A stretch of 64,000 bases of DNA. Origin: Euonymus europaeus (Eukaryota; Streptophyta; Magnoliopsida; Celastrales; Celastraceae). The notes under the pieces are model-generated. The model worked only from the letters and a program-made list of their open reading frames with translations. It did no database searches and was not told the origin of the DNA. The stretch is taken from the NCBI GenBank assembly GCA_963580455.1, contig OY756957.1, positions 21,617,001 to 21,681,000 on the forward strand, written 5' to 3'. Position numbers and translations under genes: made by a program. This document shows positions 1 through 11,380 of the stretch, one piece after another; positions within the stretch are counted from its first letter, which is position 1, and every line of letters starts with the position of its first letter.

Positions 1-153
1 TGACTTTGGCGCTGCCATTCGCAACTCCTGCAGCGCAGCTGTGATTCCAAGCATTTGACGGGACAGAGAGGCAACTTGTTCGGACAGCCTAACGACATCG
101 TCACGGCTATGGACATCCCCTAAACTCACCTCTTTTTGCTTCTTGGGCGGCAT
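1..153 (-). pseudogene. Start of a gag ORF of an LTR element (partial, runs off the left edge)
   Basis: On the minus strand an ATG at 153 opens 51 codons without a stop to the window edge. The protein begins MPPKKQKEV and continues with a charged, helix-prone stretch (DDVVRLSEQVASLSRQM). It lies 18 bp after a tRNA-iMet-type primer binding site (171-183) and an LTR (186-476), which is where a gag start is expected. I infer the N-terminus of a Ty3/gypsy-type gag; too little is present to name the lineage. It could also be a non-autonomous element's short ORF. Confidence 0.5.
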
Positions 154-170
154 ACCGACGAGATCAACCT

Positions 171-183
171 CCCTCTGATACCA
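171..183 (-). promoter_or_regulatory. Primer binding site, tRNA-iMet type
   Basis: The minus strand reads TGGTATCAGAGGG, matching the usual plant LTR-element PBS complementary to the 3' end of initiator Met tRNA. It sits 2 bp inside the LTR end at 186 and 18 bp before a gag ATG, so it fixes the orientation of this nested element as minus. Confidence 0.8.
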
Positions 184-185
184 AC

Positions 186-476
186 TGATATAGATTACAA
201 CTCAGATCTTGAAAATTCACACAGAAAATACAAGATATTGAGAGGACAAGCAAGAACAGAGTTCTCCTTTCATTCAAAACCAAAAAACCCTCCAAACAAC
301 AAACAACACCAACAAAACCCTCATAAACATGGGCCTACAATATACAACAAAGCAAACCCCAGCCCACAAACAAACAAAACAAAAGGCATGGGCCCAAACA
401 AAGATACAGACAAACAGCAAAACAAGAGAACCAGCAACAGCAACAGTACACCCAACAAACAATATGCGAACATACA
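186..476 (-). mobile_element. 5' LTR of a nested minus-strand LTR retrotransposon
   Basis: On the minus strand the LTR ends in ATATCA at 186, directly before the PBS. It starts with TG at 476 (TGTATG) or possibly 457 (TGTTGGG), giving 272-291 bp. The plus strand is C/A-rich and translates as a meaningless N/K/Q/T-rich peptide, whereas recognisable copia protein resumes just to the right. The element is therefore inserted into the copia element, whose upstream half must lie left of the window beyond this insertion. The exact outer end and target duplication cannot be fixed without the other LTR. Confidence 0.65.
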
Positions 477-2382
477 GGTTAAGTTTTTTGTCTATCAAAT
501 GCCTCCAAGAAACTGGAAGCCACACGATCCACATCACAAACTTGGACCAAAAGCTGTGGATTGCATATTTTTGGGGTATGCTCAAAATAGCAGTGCATTC
601 AGATTTTTGGTACATAAATCTGAGATAGATGACATCCATGTAAATACTATCATGGAAACAAGAGACGCGGAATTTTTTGAGGAAATATTTCCTTGTAAAC
701 GAAGCAAAACCTCTCAGAAAAGGAATAGAGATTCAATTTCTGAGAAAGAACAAATTGGAGAACAAGAGGTTGAGGAACCTAGAAGGAGCAAGAGAGCAAA
801 AGTCTCGAAGTCCTTTGGTCCTGAATTTCTAACATATATGTTAGAGACGGAGCCTCAGACATTCAAGGAAGCAATGTCAACACCAGATGCTCCATTATGG
901 AAAGAAGCTGTAAACAGCGAAATAGAATCCATTCTAAGTAACCATACTTGGGAATTGGTTGATCTCCCACCCGGGAATAAACCAATTGGATGTAAATGGA
1001 TCTTTAGGAAAAAGCTTAAGGCTGGCGGATCCATAGATAAGTACAAAGCAAGGCTTGTAGCCAAAGGGTTTAGACAAAATGAAGGTCTAGATTACTTTGA
1101 TACTTATTCACCAGTCACGAGAATTACATCCGTGCGGATGTTAATTGCTATAGCCTCGCTATATGACTTGATGATTCACCAAACGGCATTCCTAAATGGT
1201 GAACTCGATGAAGAGATATATATGGAACAACCCGAAGGGTTCAAGGTCAAAGGACAAGAGCATAAGGTTTGTAAACTTGTCAAATCATTGTATGGGCTAA
1301 AACAAGCTCCAAAACAATGGCATGAGAAATTTGACCAAGTAGTGATTCGGGATGGATTTCGAATCAACGAGTGTAACAAATGTGTTTACACAAAATTGGT
1401 AAACAATGATTGTATAATCATTTGTCTATATGTCGATGATATGCTAATTCTTGGTCGAAATGTTGAGATCATCAACAAAACCAAGAAAATGCTATCAAAA
1501 AACTTTGACATGAAAGACATGGGTGAAGCGGATGTGATACTAGGCATTAAAATTTCCAAAACATCGGAAGACCTAGCATTATCTCAATCACATTATATTG
1601 AGAAAGTGATTGAAAGGTTTAAAGGACATGGCATCAAAGATGCTAATAGTCCGTTTCTCCCTCATCTGGTCTTACATAAGAATACGGGAGATAGTATTCA
1701 ATAATTGGAATACTCTCAAATTATTGGCAGTGTAATGTATATCATGAACTGCACAAGGTCGGATATTGCGTACTTTGTTAGTAAACTAAGCAGATACACA
1801 AGTAATCCTGGACATGAGCATTGGAAAGCTCTATTGAGAGTATTAGGGTACCTGAACAAAACAAAAACTAATGTTTTGAACTATGGTAAATACCCGGCTG
1901 TTTTAGAAGGATACAGTGATGCTAATTGGATTGCAGATTCAGAGGAATCAAAATCCACAAGTGGCTATGTATTCCTTTTAGGAGGGGCGGCTGTTTCATG
2001 GAAGTCCTCAAAACAAACATGCATAGCACGGTCTACGATGGAATCGGAATTTATAGCTTTGGATAAAGCCGGTGAAGAAGCAGAGTGGCTTCGTCACTTT
2101 TTGGAGGACATTCCAATATGGCCAAAGCCTGTGCCTGCAATTTGCATTCATTGTGATAATCAAGCTGCAATTGCTAGAGCACAAAATTTGATGTATAACG
2201 GTAAATCTAGACACATTCGTCGTAGACATAATACCATTAGACAGTTACTCTCTACTGGAATAATTTCTTTAGATTTTGTAAAATCTAAGGAAAACCTAGC
2301 GGATCCGTTTACAAAAGGTTTAAGTAGAGAGGTGACAGACTGTGCATCGAGGGGAATGGGCTTAAAAGCCTTAACTCAATGA
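477..2382 (+). pseudogene. Ty1/copia pol remnant: integrase C-terminus, reverse transcriptase, RNase H
   Basis: Copia pol is readable from about 477: the integrase tail (KLGPKAVDCIFLGYAQNSS), then RT from about 895 (WKEAVNSEIESI, KYKARLVAKGF, YSPVTR), the LYGLKQAP motif and the catalytic YVDDM at about 1429-1443, then RNase H ([46 protein letters not shown]) ending at 2382. Two lesions disable it. Four residues are missing just before TAFLNG, removing the RT motif A aspartate, and an in-frame TAA at 1702-1704 splits RT from RNase H. The frame is otherwise open, so the decay is mild. Gag, protease and most of integrase lie beyond the nested element at the left edge. Confidence 0.9.
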
Positions 2383-2979
2383 GTTATCTCGATGGGAACC
2401 TAACCTAGCAACTAGAGATCCCATGGACTAGGTTCAATAGGAAAACATAAGTTGAGAATAACTTAAGTATGAGCAGTATAGAGTTTCACTCTATCCCATT
2501 CCTTGGATGCCCTAAGAACTGCTAAGAAGCGTGTTAAGGTTAAGTTATGCTTTTAATGATTCCTATATCTTGTAAATATACAAGTAGAGTATAAAAGAAT
2601 ACTCTTGATAGGACATCACCTATGTGAGTGAAGAGTAAGGCCGACTCTATGAAAATATTAAAAGGCGATATTTTCTAAAGCACTCGCTAAACCCAAGACG
2701 TTCATGGCCGAAACAACGAACACAACCGAGAACCAATTGTGAATTAGATCATTGCTGTGTGAGGTTTATTGTCTGGGCTTACATAAACAACTGGCAGTTC
2801 AAGGCGTTAGTCCACTGACTAGTTAAGTAAGTTCGATAGACTTTCACTAGGGAAGGTTCAAAGCCAAAAGCTACCTATCTTGATGCAGTATTGGTCCTAC
2901 TGCACTCTCAGGCGCGTTTCCAATCTCAGACAAATCTTCGTGTCTGAATTGTCGTCTGTTTCCATTCAATGTGGGGGAT
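2383..2979 (+). other. 3' untranslated region of the copia element, ending in its polypurine tract
   Basis: This is non-coding sequence between the RNase H stop and the 3' LTR. I see no ORF of note. It ends in a G-rich tract (GTGGGGGA, 2971-2978) immediately before the LTR, the expected polypurine tract. Confidence 0.7.
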
Positions 2980-3901
2980 TGTTGGAAAAATGGTGGTCAA
3001 CCACTATTTGACCAATAATTAATTACAACTAATTGAGTATTAGTTAAATGTAATTTAGTGGGTTCTAATCTTCAATATGAAGATTAGATATAGGAGTTGA
3101 AAGGTGTCCAAAACCATTTTTTTGGTTGAATGGAAATTGACTCCAAAGTGGTCATGTTAGACATTATATGTGCAAAATTAAGAGAAATGTGAGAATTCCA
3201 CATTAAAGAATTGTGATGTATGTGATGGGTTTATAAACCCAAGTGTTGGATGTAAGACTTGGGCCCAAAGGCACCCAAGCTTTTGTGATGGGCTTACGTG
3301 TTCGTAGCCCATTTTGACTTATCATTTTGCACCGGCCCACTACCTAAGTTCATTGTATGTGGACATGAGGATAATTCAAATTCAAAAATGTCCGTTACAA
3401 TTTTTAAATTCACTTTATTGCTGGAATTTATTTGGCATCCCTAGTTTTAGGGTCGGTTTTAATGCTAGGCTCTAATATAAATAGAAGCATAGTGTAAGAA
3501 GAGTGACGACTACGAAAATTCATTTTTCCTCTCTTCTTCTTCCTAGCCAAATTCCTTTCTGAGAGTGCTTTCAATTTTTGGTTCGAACGAGCCTGCTGGT
3601 ATACCTGTGTCACCTACCGGTAGAAGGGAGTGTTGTATCTTGGGAGGTGTTTGCCTACTTCAGCATTGACACCGGTGGCTGGGGCATTTTCAACTTAAAG
3701 AGATTTGCGGTTCGCATACCTCACTTCAATATTTTGGTTTCGTACCGATCAGAGTTTTCGGTAACATCTTTTGTTCTTTTCAATTCATGATATATGATGT
3801 ATATTGTTGATTATATTTTATCTAATTATTGAGTTGTGCAATTTGTTTGTGTTTTTGATTAAAGCAATTGTATTAGCATGACATGAATATTATTTCCTAC
3901 A
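2980..3901 (+). mobile_element. 3' LTR of the copia element
   Basis: The LTR begins TGTTGG right after the polypurine tract and ends CCTACA, giving TG...CA ends with imperfect inverted termini over 922 bp. A TATA box (TATAAATA, 3476-3483) is well placed for the LTR promoter. The 5' LTR is outside the window, so age and target duplication cannot be read. Confidence 0.8.
3476..3483 (+). promoter_or_regulatory. TATA box of the copia LTR
   Basis: TATAAATA about 500 bp into the 922-bp LTR, followed by a T/C-rich leader. Inferred from position and sequence only. Confidence 0.5.
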
Positions 3902-3904
3902 AAC

Positions 3905-5010
3905 TTAAATCCCTGTTCACCACAAACTATGGTTGATTCTGGATCATCTATGGCTGGTGGTAAGGTTGATAACCATATTGATCTTGCCCCTTGAGTTTGG
4001 GATAAGGTTAGTCATGCTACTACTATTGTTGAACTTGAGGCTCTCTCCACTATTCAACAAGGGGTATGCCTTGAGACAACCTCTTGTTGAGCTTTTGTAC
4101 TTCTCTCGGCTCATTCAACCTTATTCTAAACGACGTTGTTGCAATTTCGATGAGACTAACATAATTAAAGAAAGATAAGAGGCAAAGGGAGAAGACATCA
4201 CTAAAAAACTTATTTCTTGCCCCTTGGGAGCATGAATCATCTACACCATTGTTGAATTAATGTTTGAGGTATTGAAATATTATTAGGGTTTGTTCTGATT
4301 CGCTGACCCTTCAACACTGTTGAAAACTTCTTGAGAAAATCTTATGACAGTTGAATAGAAATAAGAGCTGGTTGTTCAAAGATCTTCGTAATAGGCTATA
4401 GAGCTGGTGTTGAAAGCAAAACTGTTGAGATAATTGCATGGACTGAAGCACTTGGCCGAATTCCTAAGAACTACACTAGAAGAGCTTCCTAATTCTATTG
4501 AAGAGTATATTAGCAAGATTGCATGTTCTTTGCAATGTTATCCATAGACTACATCAAACCATTCTTTGTCAAGAGAATTTCTTAGTTTAAATTTTTGAAA
4601 AAAGTGAGACTTACATTTCCTTCTCCTTCTTTACCTATACAAGGAGCTTGAAAAATGTTGTAAGACTTCCTTAGTGATAATTGTGGAAACTAGTCTCCTA
4701 CCGCTGGTTCACCTATGACTACTTTTCCAATTTTCTTGGCCATGATTCTAAGTACTTGAAACAAAAGATTCCCATCGAGCGTTCAAAAAAAATGTTGTTG
4801 TCTTCTACTTAAGAGAGAAGATCCACTAATTTTGGCAATTTTGGTGCATATGGATATGTTGACACTTTCTTCCATCCCACCTAGTGTGCCAAAAATATGT
4901 CAATGTCTTCTGCGTAAGTGAGAAGACCAATGATTCTAGAAATTATGGTGTGTGTGGATACGTTGGCACCTTCTTCAGTCCCCTAAGCATGCCAAAAATA
5001 TGTCAGTTCC
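3905..5010 (-). pseudogene. Degraded Ty3/gypsy leader and gag fragment
   Basis: The minus strand shows a PBS-like string, TTTTTGGCACACTAGGTGG (about 4880-4898), followed by a leader and then a broken reading (ATGGCCAAGAAAATTGG at about 4742, MAKKIGKVVIGEP...) with many stops towards 3905. The arrangement matches the 5' end of a gypsy element; a similar PBS string recurs at about 29570. The gag assignment is weak and rests on position after the PBS. No LTR is evident to the right. Confidence 0.4.
4800..5006 (-). repeat. Tandem duplication, period 105 bp, of a PBS-containing segment
   Basis: Two imperfect copies begin GTCTTCT at 4800 and 4905 and end CCAAAAATATGTCA. Each contains the reverse complement of a TTTTTGGCA-type PBS, so the start of the element has been duplicated. 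Confidence 0.65.
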
Positions 5011-5276
5011 TTCCAAGCGGAAAAAATATCGAATCCTCTTTCGACATCTTCTAGTGAAGTGTGAGCCCTGACATCTGGCAGCGCTAGCACTAATTCCACG
5101 ATACCTTCTTGGACTTAAGCTGACTATGCTTAATATTGGGCTTAAATTTTGCACAATTTGATTAACAATCTCATAGCCTCTAATTTCATCTCTAACTAAA
5201 CCGGACTAATAAAGCCTACACAATCCAAACCATTAAGCCCAATCACTGAGCACCACTTACTCCGATGTCCTAGTGA

Positions 5277-6638
5277 TGTGATCATATTTCTAAATATCTA
5301 AATCCCTTTTATGTGGTCAAATTGTTCAATCTTGTGTCTAATGGGGTAGGTTTTTGATTATATTTTATGTTTTGCAGGTTATGAGGTAGAAGGAGCCGAC
5401 AGAATGAAATGCGATCTTCAACAAACTTTTAGAAGATATCTCAAGCTTTCCAGGAAGGTCTGGGTCATACAAATCGGAGTACATTTGGGCCTTAAAATTC
5501 TTGGCCCGAAGTTATGTCTGGAAGTCCTATCAAAAGCAAGATGCATGTCTACGGACCGGAACTTTAGAAGTCCATAACTTGAACTTTTGATGTTCAAATT
5601 GAGTGATTTAAAATCCCATAATTATCTACACATCCGGAGCTACATCTTTGATATAGATTTCTATTCCAGAATATGCTTGTTTAGTCCAGAATTCAATTAC
5701 AAGATCAGGGACAAAGATTTGTTTCCTAAATAGTTAAGAAAACTGAGTGATTCTAGGATTCTAAAATAAATACTTCTTAAGGAATCATAAAAGGCACGAA
5801 TTTGAGGAAAAAAAAAGGAGGGAGAGTGTTACAAAACGAGAGGGAGGATTGAGAGGAGAGCCACTAACCTAGTTTCCTGCTTCCAAGAGATCCAGTCAGT
5901 GTTCTTTGATGGATTGTATCTCTTTCTTGATTGTTGATTCTTTGTTTGTAGTTATGAACTAATTTCAATCGCTAGGGCTGTGATTTAGCCTAGTTTGGAT
6001 TAATTAAATTTGATACTTTCAATAAATTGTTGACTTTTACTTATCATTATGTGTTCATGATTGTGCTTAATGCTTTTGAATACTTGGCCGATGTTTGAAT
6101 GATTTAACTATCTATTTTTGGCTAAAAAGAAGAACTTGGGGTTGATTGTGTCATGAATACCATAAATTGAATGAATTTTGGATATGGATTCCAGGATTGA
6201 TGCATGTTCGCTAATTTTTCACTAAAATTAATGCCTTTCTAATTTTCTAAACTTGTGCTTGTGAAAGACGGTTGTTAATTGGAGTAGTTTCAACATATTC
6301 TGAGAAGATTTGTTGCATCAACTCGGGAAAATCCATTGGTAACGACAAGAATTGTTCAAGGTTTGTTATAGCTCGAATGCAATTAAGAAAGTTATGGTGA
6401 AGTCATATGCTCTAGTGTTGCTTAATTTTAATCTTGTTAATTAGTTAATTTTTCTTTCTATTTACTTCCTGTTTTAATTTTTCACAAATCAATCTAAAAT
6501 TTATATCCAAGTATTATTAAGATTAATTAGGAATCAATAGTTGATTTAATTGGGTAGTTCTTGAGGGTTTGACATTCGATCTCTTGACCACTTTATTAGT
6601 TGTTTTGATTTCATTCGCTTGCGGAAAATTTTCACAAG
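5277..6638 (+). mobile_element. 5' LTR of an Athila/Tat-like gypsy element
   Basis: The LTR starts TGTGATCA at about 5277 and ends TTTTCACA at about 6636 (a few bases uncertain), giving TGTGA...TCACA inverted ends over about 1.36 kb. A PBS follows within 10 bp. The 3' half is clearly related to the minus-strand LTR at 35117-36880: both share the GCTTGCG...TTTTCACA end, the GATTTAGCCTAGT stretch and the TTGTTAAT...AGTAGTTT stretch. No matching 3' LTR is present because the element is cut off at about 13217. Confidence 0.75.
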
Positions 6639-6645
6639 AAGTTTT

Positions 6646-6663
6646 TGGTGCTGTTGTTGGGGA
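6646..6663 (+). promoter_or_regulatory. Primer binding site of the Athila/Tat-like element, mutated
   Basis: TGGTGCTGTTGTTGGGGA matches the TGGCGCCGTTGCCGGGGA site typical of this group except for four C-to-T changes, all at CG or CCG cytosines. Confidence 0.7.
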
Positions 6664-6768
6664 CTATCTCTAATTTTTTCACTATTGTTGTACTTTTTTT
6701 TAGACTTCCTCTGGAGTTTATTTTTAATTTTTGTCTTAATTTTTGTTTTCAGGTGATCTTGGATTTAC

Positions 6769-8400
6769 ATGCACACTAGGAGATCAAAGAGCTTTGAGTT
6801 AGTTCCCTTTGATCCGGAGATTGAGCGAACTTTCCATCAATTGAATCGAGAAAGAAAGGAGCAAGCTTAGACCATTAACGACTCACTTATGGCTCAACAA
6901 CCAGAGATAAAAGTTCGAAGGGAGTATGCTACTCCAACTGCTACACCATCAGCTATTCAAAGGCCAGTGCTAAATATCCAAACCTTTGAGATTAGGCGGC
7001 ATAACATTCAACTATTGCAACATGCATCCACTTTCAATGGACTGTCAACCGAAGACCCAAACACTCACTTGGCGACATTGTTGGAGATTTGCAACTCATT
7101 CAAAATCCAAGGTGCTAATGATGATGCAATTCAGCTGAGGTTATTTCCTTTATCTTTGAAATAAAAGGCAAAAGTGTGGTTGCAAACTATGCCACAAAAT
7201 TCCATTACCACTTGGAAAGATTTGAAGACAAAGTTCCTCGCAAAGTTCTTTCCTCCTGCAAAGACGATGCGTCTACGTCAAGAAATTTTGACTTTTGCTC
7301 AATATGACAATGAGCCACTTTGTGAGTTATGGGAGAGGTTCAAGGAGTTTCCGCGGAAGTTCCCACATCATGAAATTTTGGAATGGATGCAATTACAAAC
7401 TTTTTAAAACGAATTAAGTGCAACAAGCTGCACACTTGTAGATGCCGCTTTCGATGGAGCTTTAATGGGGAAGACGCATGTGGGGGCCTGAAATTTGTTG
7501 GAAACAAAGGAAAATAATAGCTATCAATGTCCGAGTGAAAGAATCAACCCAAAACTAGTGCCCGTTCTAGAGATGGACGCAATGGTTGTGCTAACTGCAC
7601 AAATTTTTGCCCTATCTAAGAAAGTTGATTCTTTAAGTATTCAAAGTAATAATCCTCTAGCTAATGTTTGTGAATTTTGTGCAGGACCTCATCCCATTTC
7701 AGAGTGTACGGGAAATATGGAGCAAGAAAATCTAATTGGAGATTTCAATAGACAACGATGATGGAGCAAGAAAATCTAATTGATGGAGGAATCACCCAAA
7801 CTTCTCGTTGGCAAATAATCAAAATGTATTGAAGCCACCACAAAAAAATTCTCCTCAAGAATCCAAGGTGAATCTTGAATAAGCCTTGGCTGAGTTCATG
7901 ACAGTGATGACTTCAAATCTCCAAAATCAACAAGCATCCATTCGAAACTTAGAGATTCAAGTGGGTCAACGAGCTGATGCTCTTAGTGGTCGCGACAAAG
8001 GTACCTTACCAAGTTAGCCCGAGGTCAATCCTAAGAATCAAGAGCAAGCACAAGACATCACCTTGAGGAAAGGAAAGCAAGTCAAAACTACGGCTGACCT
8101 TGATGCTGAAAAAGATGGCCAACTAAATGAGGAGGATGATTCGGAGCCTAAAAGTACACCTTAGGTGGAGATAACATTTGGTAAATCACCCCAAAAGGCT
8201 GTGGATTCAATTCTTACTCATGTGCTACCTATTCCATATCTGCAAAAACTCTGAAAGAATAATGATGATGATAAGTTTTCAAAGTTTCTAGCTATGTTCA
8301 AGAAATTGGAGATCAATATTCCATTTGTGAAGGAGCTAGAACAAATGCCAAAATATGCTAAGTTCATGAAAGACATAATTTCCCAAAATGTGGAGATACG
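6769..8400 (+). pseudogene. Gag of the Athila/Tat-like element, with several in-frame stops
   Basis: An ATG at 6769 starts MHTRRSKSFELVPFDPEIER, a typical N-terminus for this lineage. One frame continues through at least four stops (TAG near 6868, TAA 7162-7164, TAA 7405-7407, TGA near 7486) and carries the gag core (HLATLLEICNSFKIQG, IQLRLFPLSL, TWKDLKTKFLAKFFP, LWERFKEFPRKFPHHE). A zinc-knuckle-like CEFCAGPHPISEC lies near 7666-7704. After about 7760 the frame breaks further, but fragments such as EFMTVMTSNLQNQQ, DITLRKGK and VKELEQMPKYAKFMKD are readable up to the solo LTR at 8401. Stops without frameshifts in the first part point to decay by base substitution. Confidence 0.85.
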
Positions 8401-10676
8401 TGTAATACCCCAAGTCTTTAGGTATATTTAGATGATAGGGTAAGGTGAGGTCAATGGTGTCATTACGACTTTCAATATGTGAAAAATAAATAATGTGATG
8501 ATTAATTTCTGATGAAGGTGAATTGGTGAAATGGTACAGATGAATTAAATAGAATAGGAATATTTTTCATGAATTTTAAATGAAATAAATAAATAAATTT
8601 ACCAGAACAAAGATTATTGGAATTACACTCAAAAAATAATTACTATGAATTTTGGGAGTAAGAGTTACAATAGAAAATAAATTATAAGTAATGACAACAT
8701 TGTAAATAAAGTTGGGTAGCATACAATTAGATACATTATAATTATACAAGGCTAGAGGGTAAAAACGTAAAAGACTAAATAAGACTTAAAGAAAAAAATA
8801 TATATATTTATATATGAATTATTGGGCACGCGAACCAAGGGAGAGCAAAACCTAAAGCACGAGGAAGCCAGTGGCGAAGACGGAAATCGATCCTGGAGCT
8901 GCCGTCAATGATTCGCGAATCTGAGACCATCGGGAGGACGAGAATGTCAACAGGTCAAGCATGCCATTTTCGGAAGGAACTGTTCACATTTCGACCTCCA
9001 ACTGAAGAAGAAGAGACCCACGGGCCGCGAGCTTCAAAGCCGAAAATCTGTGAACTCCGGCCACTTGCAGGTAACGGTTGGTGTAGGCGTACTCGTCGCA
9101 CCTTCGACTTTCATTTGGCGCAGACCGTGAACGTCACCGCCCCTTCATCGGCGGTGACCCGTTCTAGACACCAAACGGGTATGATGACCCGCTTATGGGA
9201 ATAGCAACCGGGTTAGCCGACCTGGTTGAATATGGCAGAGTTAATGCCTTAATGGGATGGTTAAATTAATTAATTAAGGATAAATAATTGTATTAAGTTA
9301 ATTCTATTAGGTTAAATGTATTGTGTTAATTTTATTACGTTAATGGTATTAGGTTAATGGTATTATGATAATAGTATGAAGTTAATAGTATTAATAACAC
9401 AAATTGATTAAAAGATAAAGATAATAATGTATAGGTTAAAGATAATAGGATTAATAAATAATTGTGGGTGATCTATGGGTTTCAGGAATCAACCGGTGTA
9501 ATTGAATTATTGGTATTTATGGGAGTACACCACAGTAAGTAATACTCAACTGTATTACGGAACAATGAAATTTATGGATTGTATGTGCTATTGCCTGTGT
9601 TAATTGTTTGGCTGTTAATACGTATTTAATTGAAATCTTATGATGAGTTATATGTGAATTGTGTTAGGAATGGTTCATTTATGTTATAATCGTATTGGAT
9701 GTGCTACTTTTATACTATGATTGGACGACATAATTGTTAATGTATTTTTATGTGGAATGTAATGTGTACGGTTATGTGCTTGAACTGAATATGGTGATGA
9801 GACTGATATGATGACGGTTTGATGTTCTTAAGAGTGATTTGTTGCATATGATTTATTGATGTATTAGATATTGTTCATAAACACGTTGCATTGCATTACA
9901 TGAAAATGAAAGGTTCAGTTTAAGAAAAAAGTGTTTTATGAACCCGGTATTACTGCTACAGGGAGGGTATACTGGAAAGAGAAAGGTTTATGGGGTACTG
10001 TTAAATGAAAAGGAAAATGAATAAATGATGCAAATGATAACTAGTTGGGCTCTATGGTAGAGCATTAAATGGAAATCCCTATTGGTTGCTCTGTAGCAGT
10101 CTACCTAAGTTAAGGGCCCAAGTATTGGAAAATAATTTAAATGGCTGACTGTTTTATAAAGATCATGTTCACGTGCATTCATGCATAAGTGTTACTTACT
10201 GGGCTTTAACTCACTAAGTTCCCTGATACAGGCACTGAATTCTTGATGATTAAGCTGACCTAGTGGTTAATGGCGTGACTACGGATCCATGTGAAGGATG
10301 CTCATGTGCTGGAGTTGGATTTTGTTAGTCATGATAAGATTAATAATTCTATTTAGGTTTACTGATTATTCTAGTATTTAAATTATCATGAATGAACAAA
10401 AGATCGAAAAGAAAGATCAAGAAGTATGTATTGTACGTCCTTACTTTAATTACAGACACAGAATTATGATTGTTAAATGATCAGTGAAATTAGGAAAATA
10501 AAGCTGAGTTATTTAGTGAGTTTATTTGGTTAGAGTATTTAATTTTATACTAGTAGTAATTAGATCTCTCTGTAGATATATTAGAATTAGGTGGTTCTGA
10601 TGGATAGGGATGCGATATAGGTAGCGTTCTGGACTATGATCCCATGAATTAGGGTTTCGTGGGACGGGGCATTACA
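8401..10676 (+). mobile_element. Solo LTR (Del/Tekay-like) inside the gypsy element
   Basis: The 2276-bp block starts TGTAATACCCC and ends GGGGCATTACA, inverted termini typical of Del/Tekay-type LTRs. It is flanked on both sides by ATACG (8396-8400 and 10677-10681), a 5-bp target duplication. Host gag-pro coding runs up to the left flank and resumes at the right flank, which supports the boundaries. No internal region remains, so this is a solo LTR left by LTR-LTR recombination. The 98-codon ORF at 8908-9204 inside it shows no recognisable domain. Confidence 0.88.
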
Positions 10677-11380
10677 ATACGGCAATCATGAGAAGATTCA
10701 ATTGAATGAAGAGTGTAGTGCACTTTTGCAATGAAAGCTCCCACCAAATATGAGTGATCACGGGAGCTTTAAAATTCCATGTATTATTGGCAATCAGGTT
10801 TTTGATAGGACATTGTGTGATTTTGGAGCAAGCATCAATCTTCTCCTTCTCTCTATTGCAAAAACTTTGGGCAATGGATATTTCAAAGAGACTATAGTGT
10901 CTTTGCAAATGGCAGATCACTCAATCGCAATGGATTTTCTAGTCTTGGATATGAAGGGAGATTCGGATACAAAACTGATTCTTGGCCGACCATTCTTATT
11001 CACCGCCCGCACTCTTATCGACTTGGAGAAACGTATTCTCACTTTATGAATTGATGATGAAGGTACTACTTTCAAAATCTTTGACGAAGTAAGTTGGCCA
11101 GAAGATGCTTGAAATAGTTTTAGCATTGATATTATTGACAGTTCATCATGGAGGATTTTGAAGAAAATTTGATGACCGGCATATTTAAGGCTACTTTGAT
11201 GAATAGTGTAATAGCAGATGGTGACAATTCTTTTCTTGTTGAATGTGCACTTTATCTTGATGCATCAAAGCACTTCAAGCCGCGATGGAGAGAGGAGTTT
11301 GAGGAACTTTGTTTGGCACCTTCAAAGACATTACCAAGCATAATGTTTGCACCCTCTTTGACTCTCAAATAGTTGCCAAC
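10677..11380 (+). pseudogene. Aspartic protease and spacer of the Athila/Tat-like element
   Basis: After the solo LTR, pol resumes. The 10750-11049 segment reads as a retroviral-type aspartic protease: FKIPCIIGNQVFDRTLCDFGASINLL, where the usual DLGAS is DFGAS and the catalytic Asp is kept, then LILGRPFLFTARTLID. A stop ends it at 11049. The next segment (11148-11372, MEDFEENL...LAPSKTLPSIMFAPSL) corresponds to the linker before RT. Frames change several times, so it is not functional. Confidence 0.8.

Noticed and set aside
136..476. N-terminal third of the 522-codon ORF
   Set aside because: It is the antisense reading of a nested LTR; recognisable copia protein starts only at about 477.
3578..4178. 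Short plus-strand ORFs across the copia LTR and its right flank
   Set aside because: The first is inside the LTR; the second lies over minus-strand degraded gypsy sequence and shows no domain.
8908..9204. 98-codon ORF in the solo LTR
   Set aside because: It lies wholly within a non-coding LTR and shows no domain; the locally higher GC content explains it.
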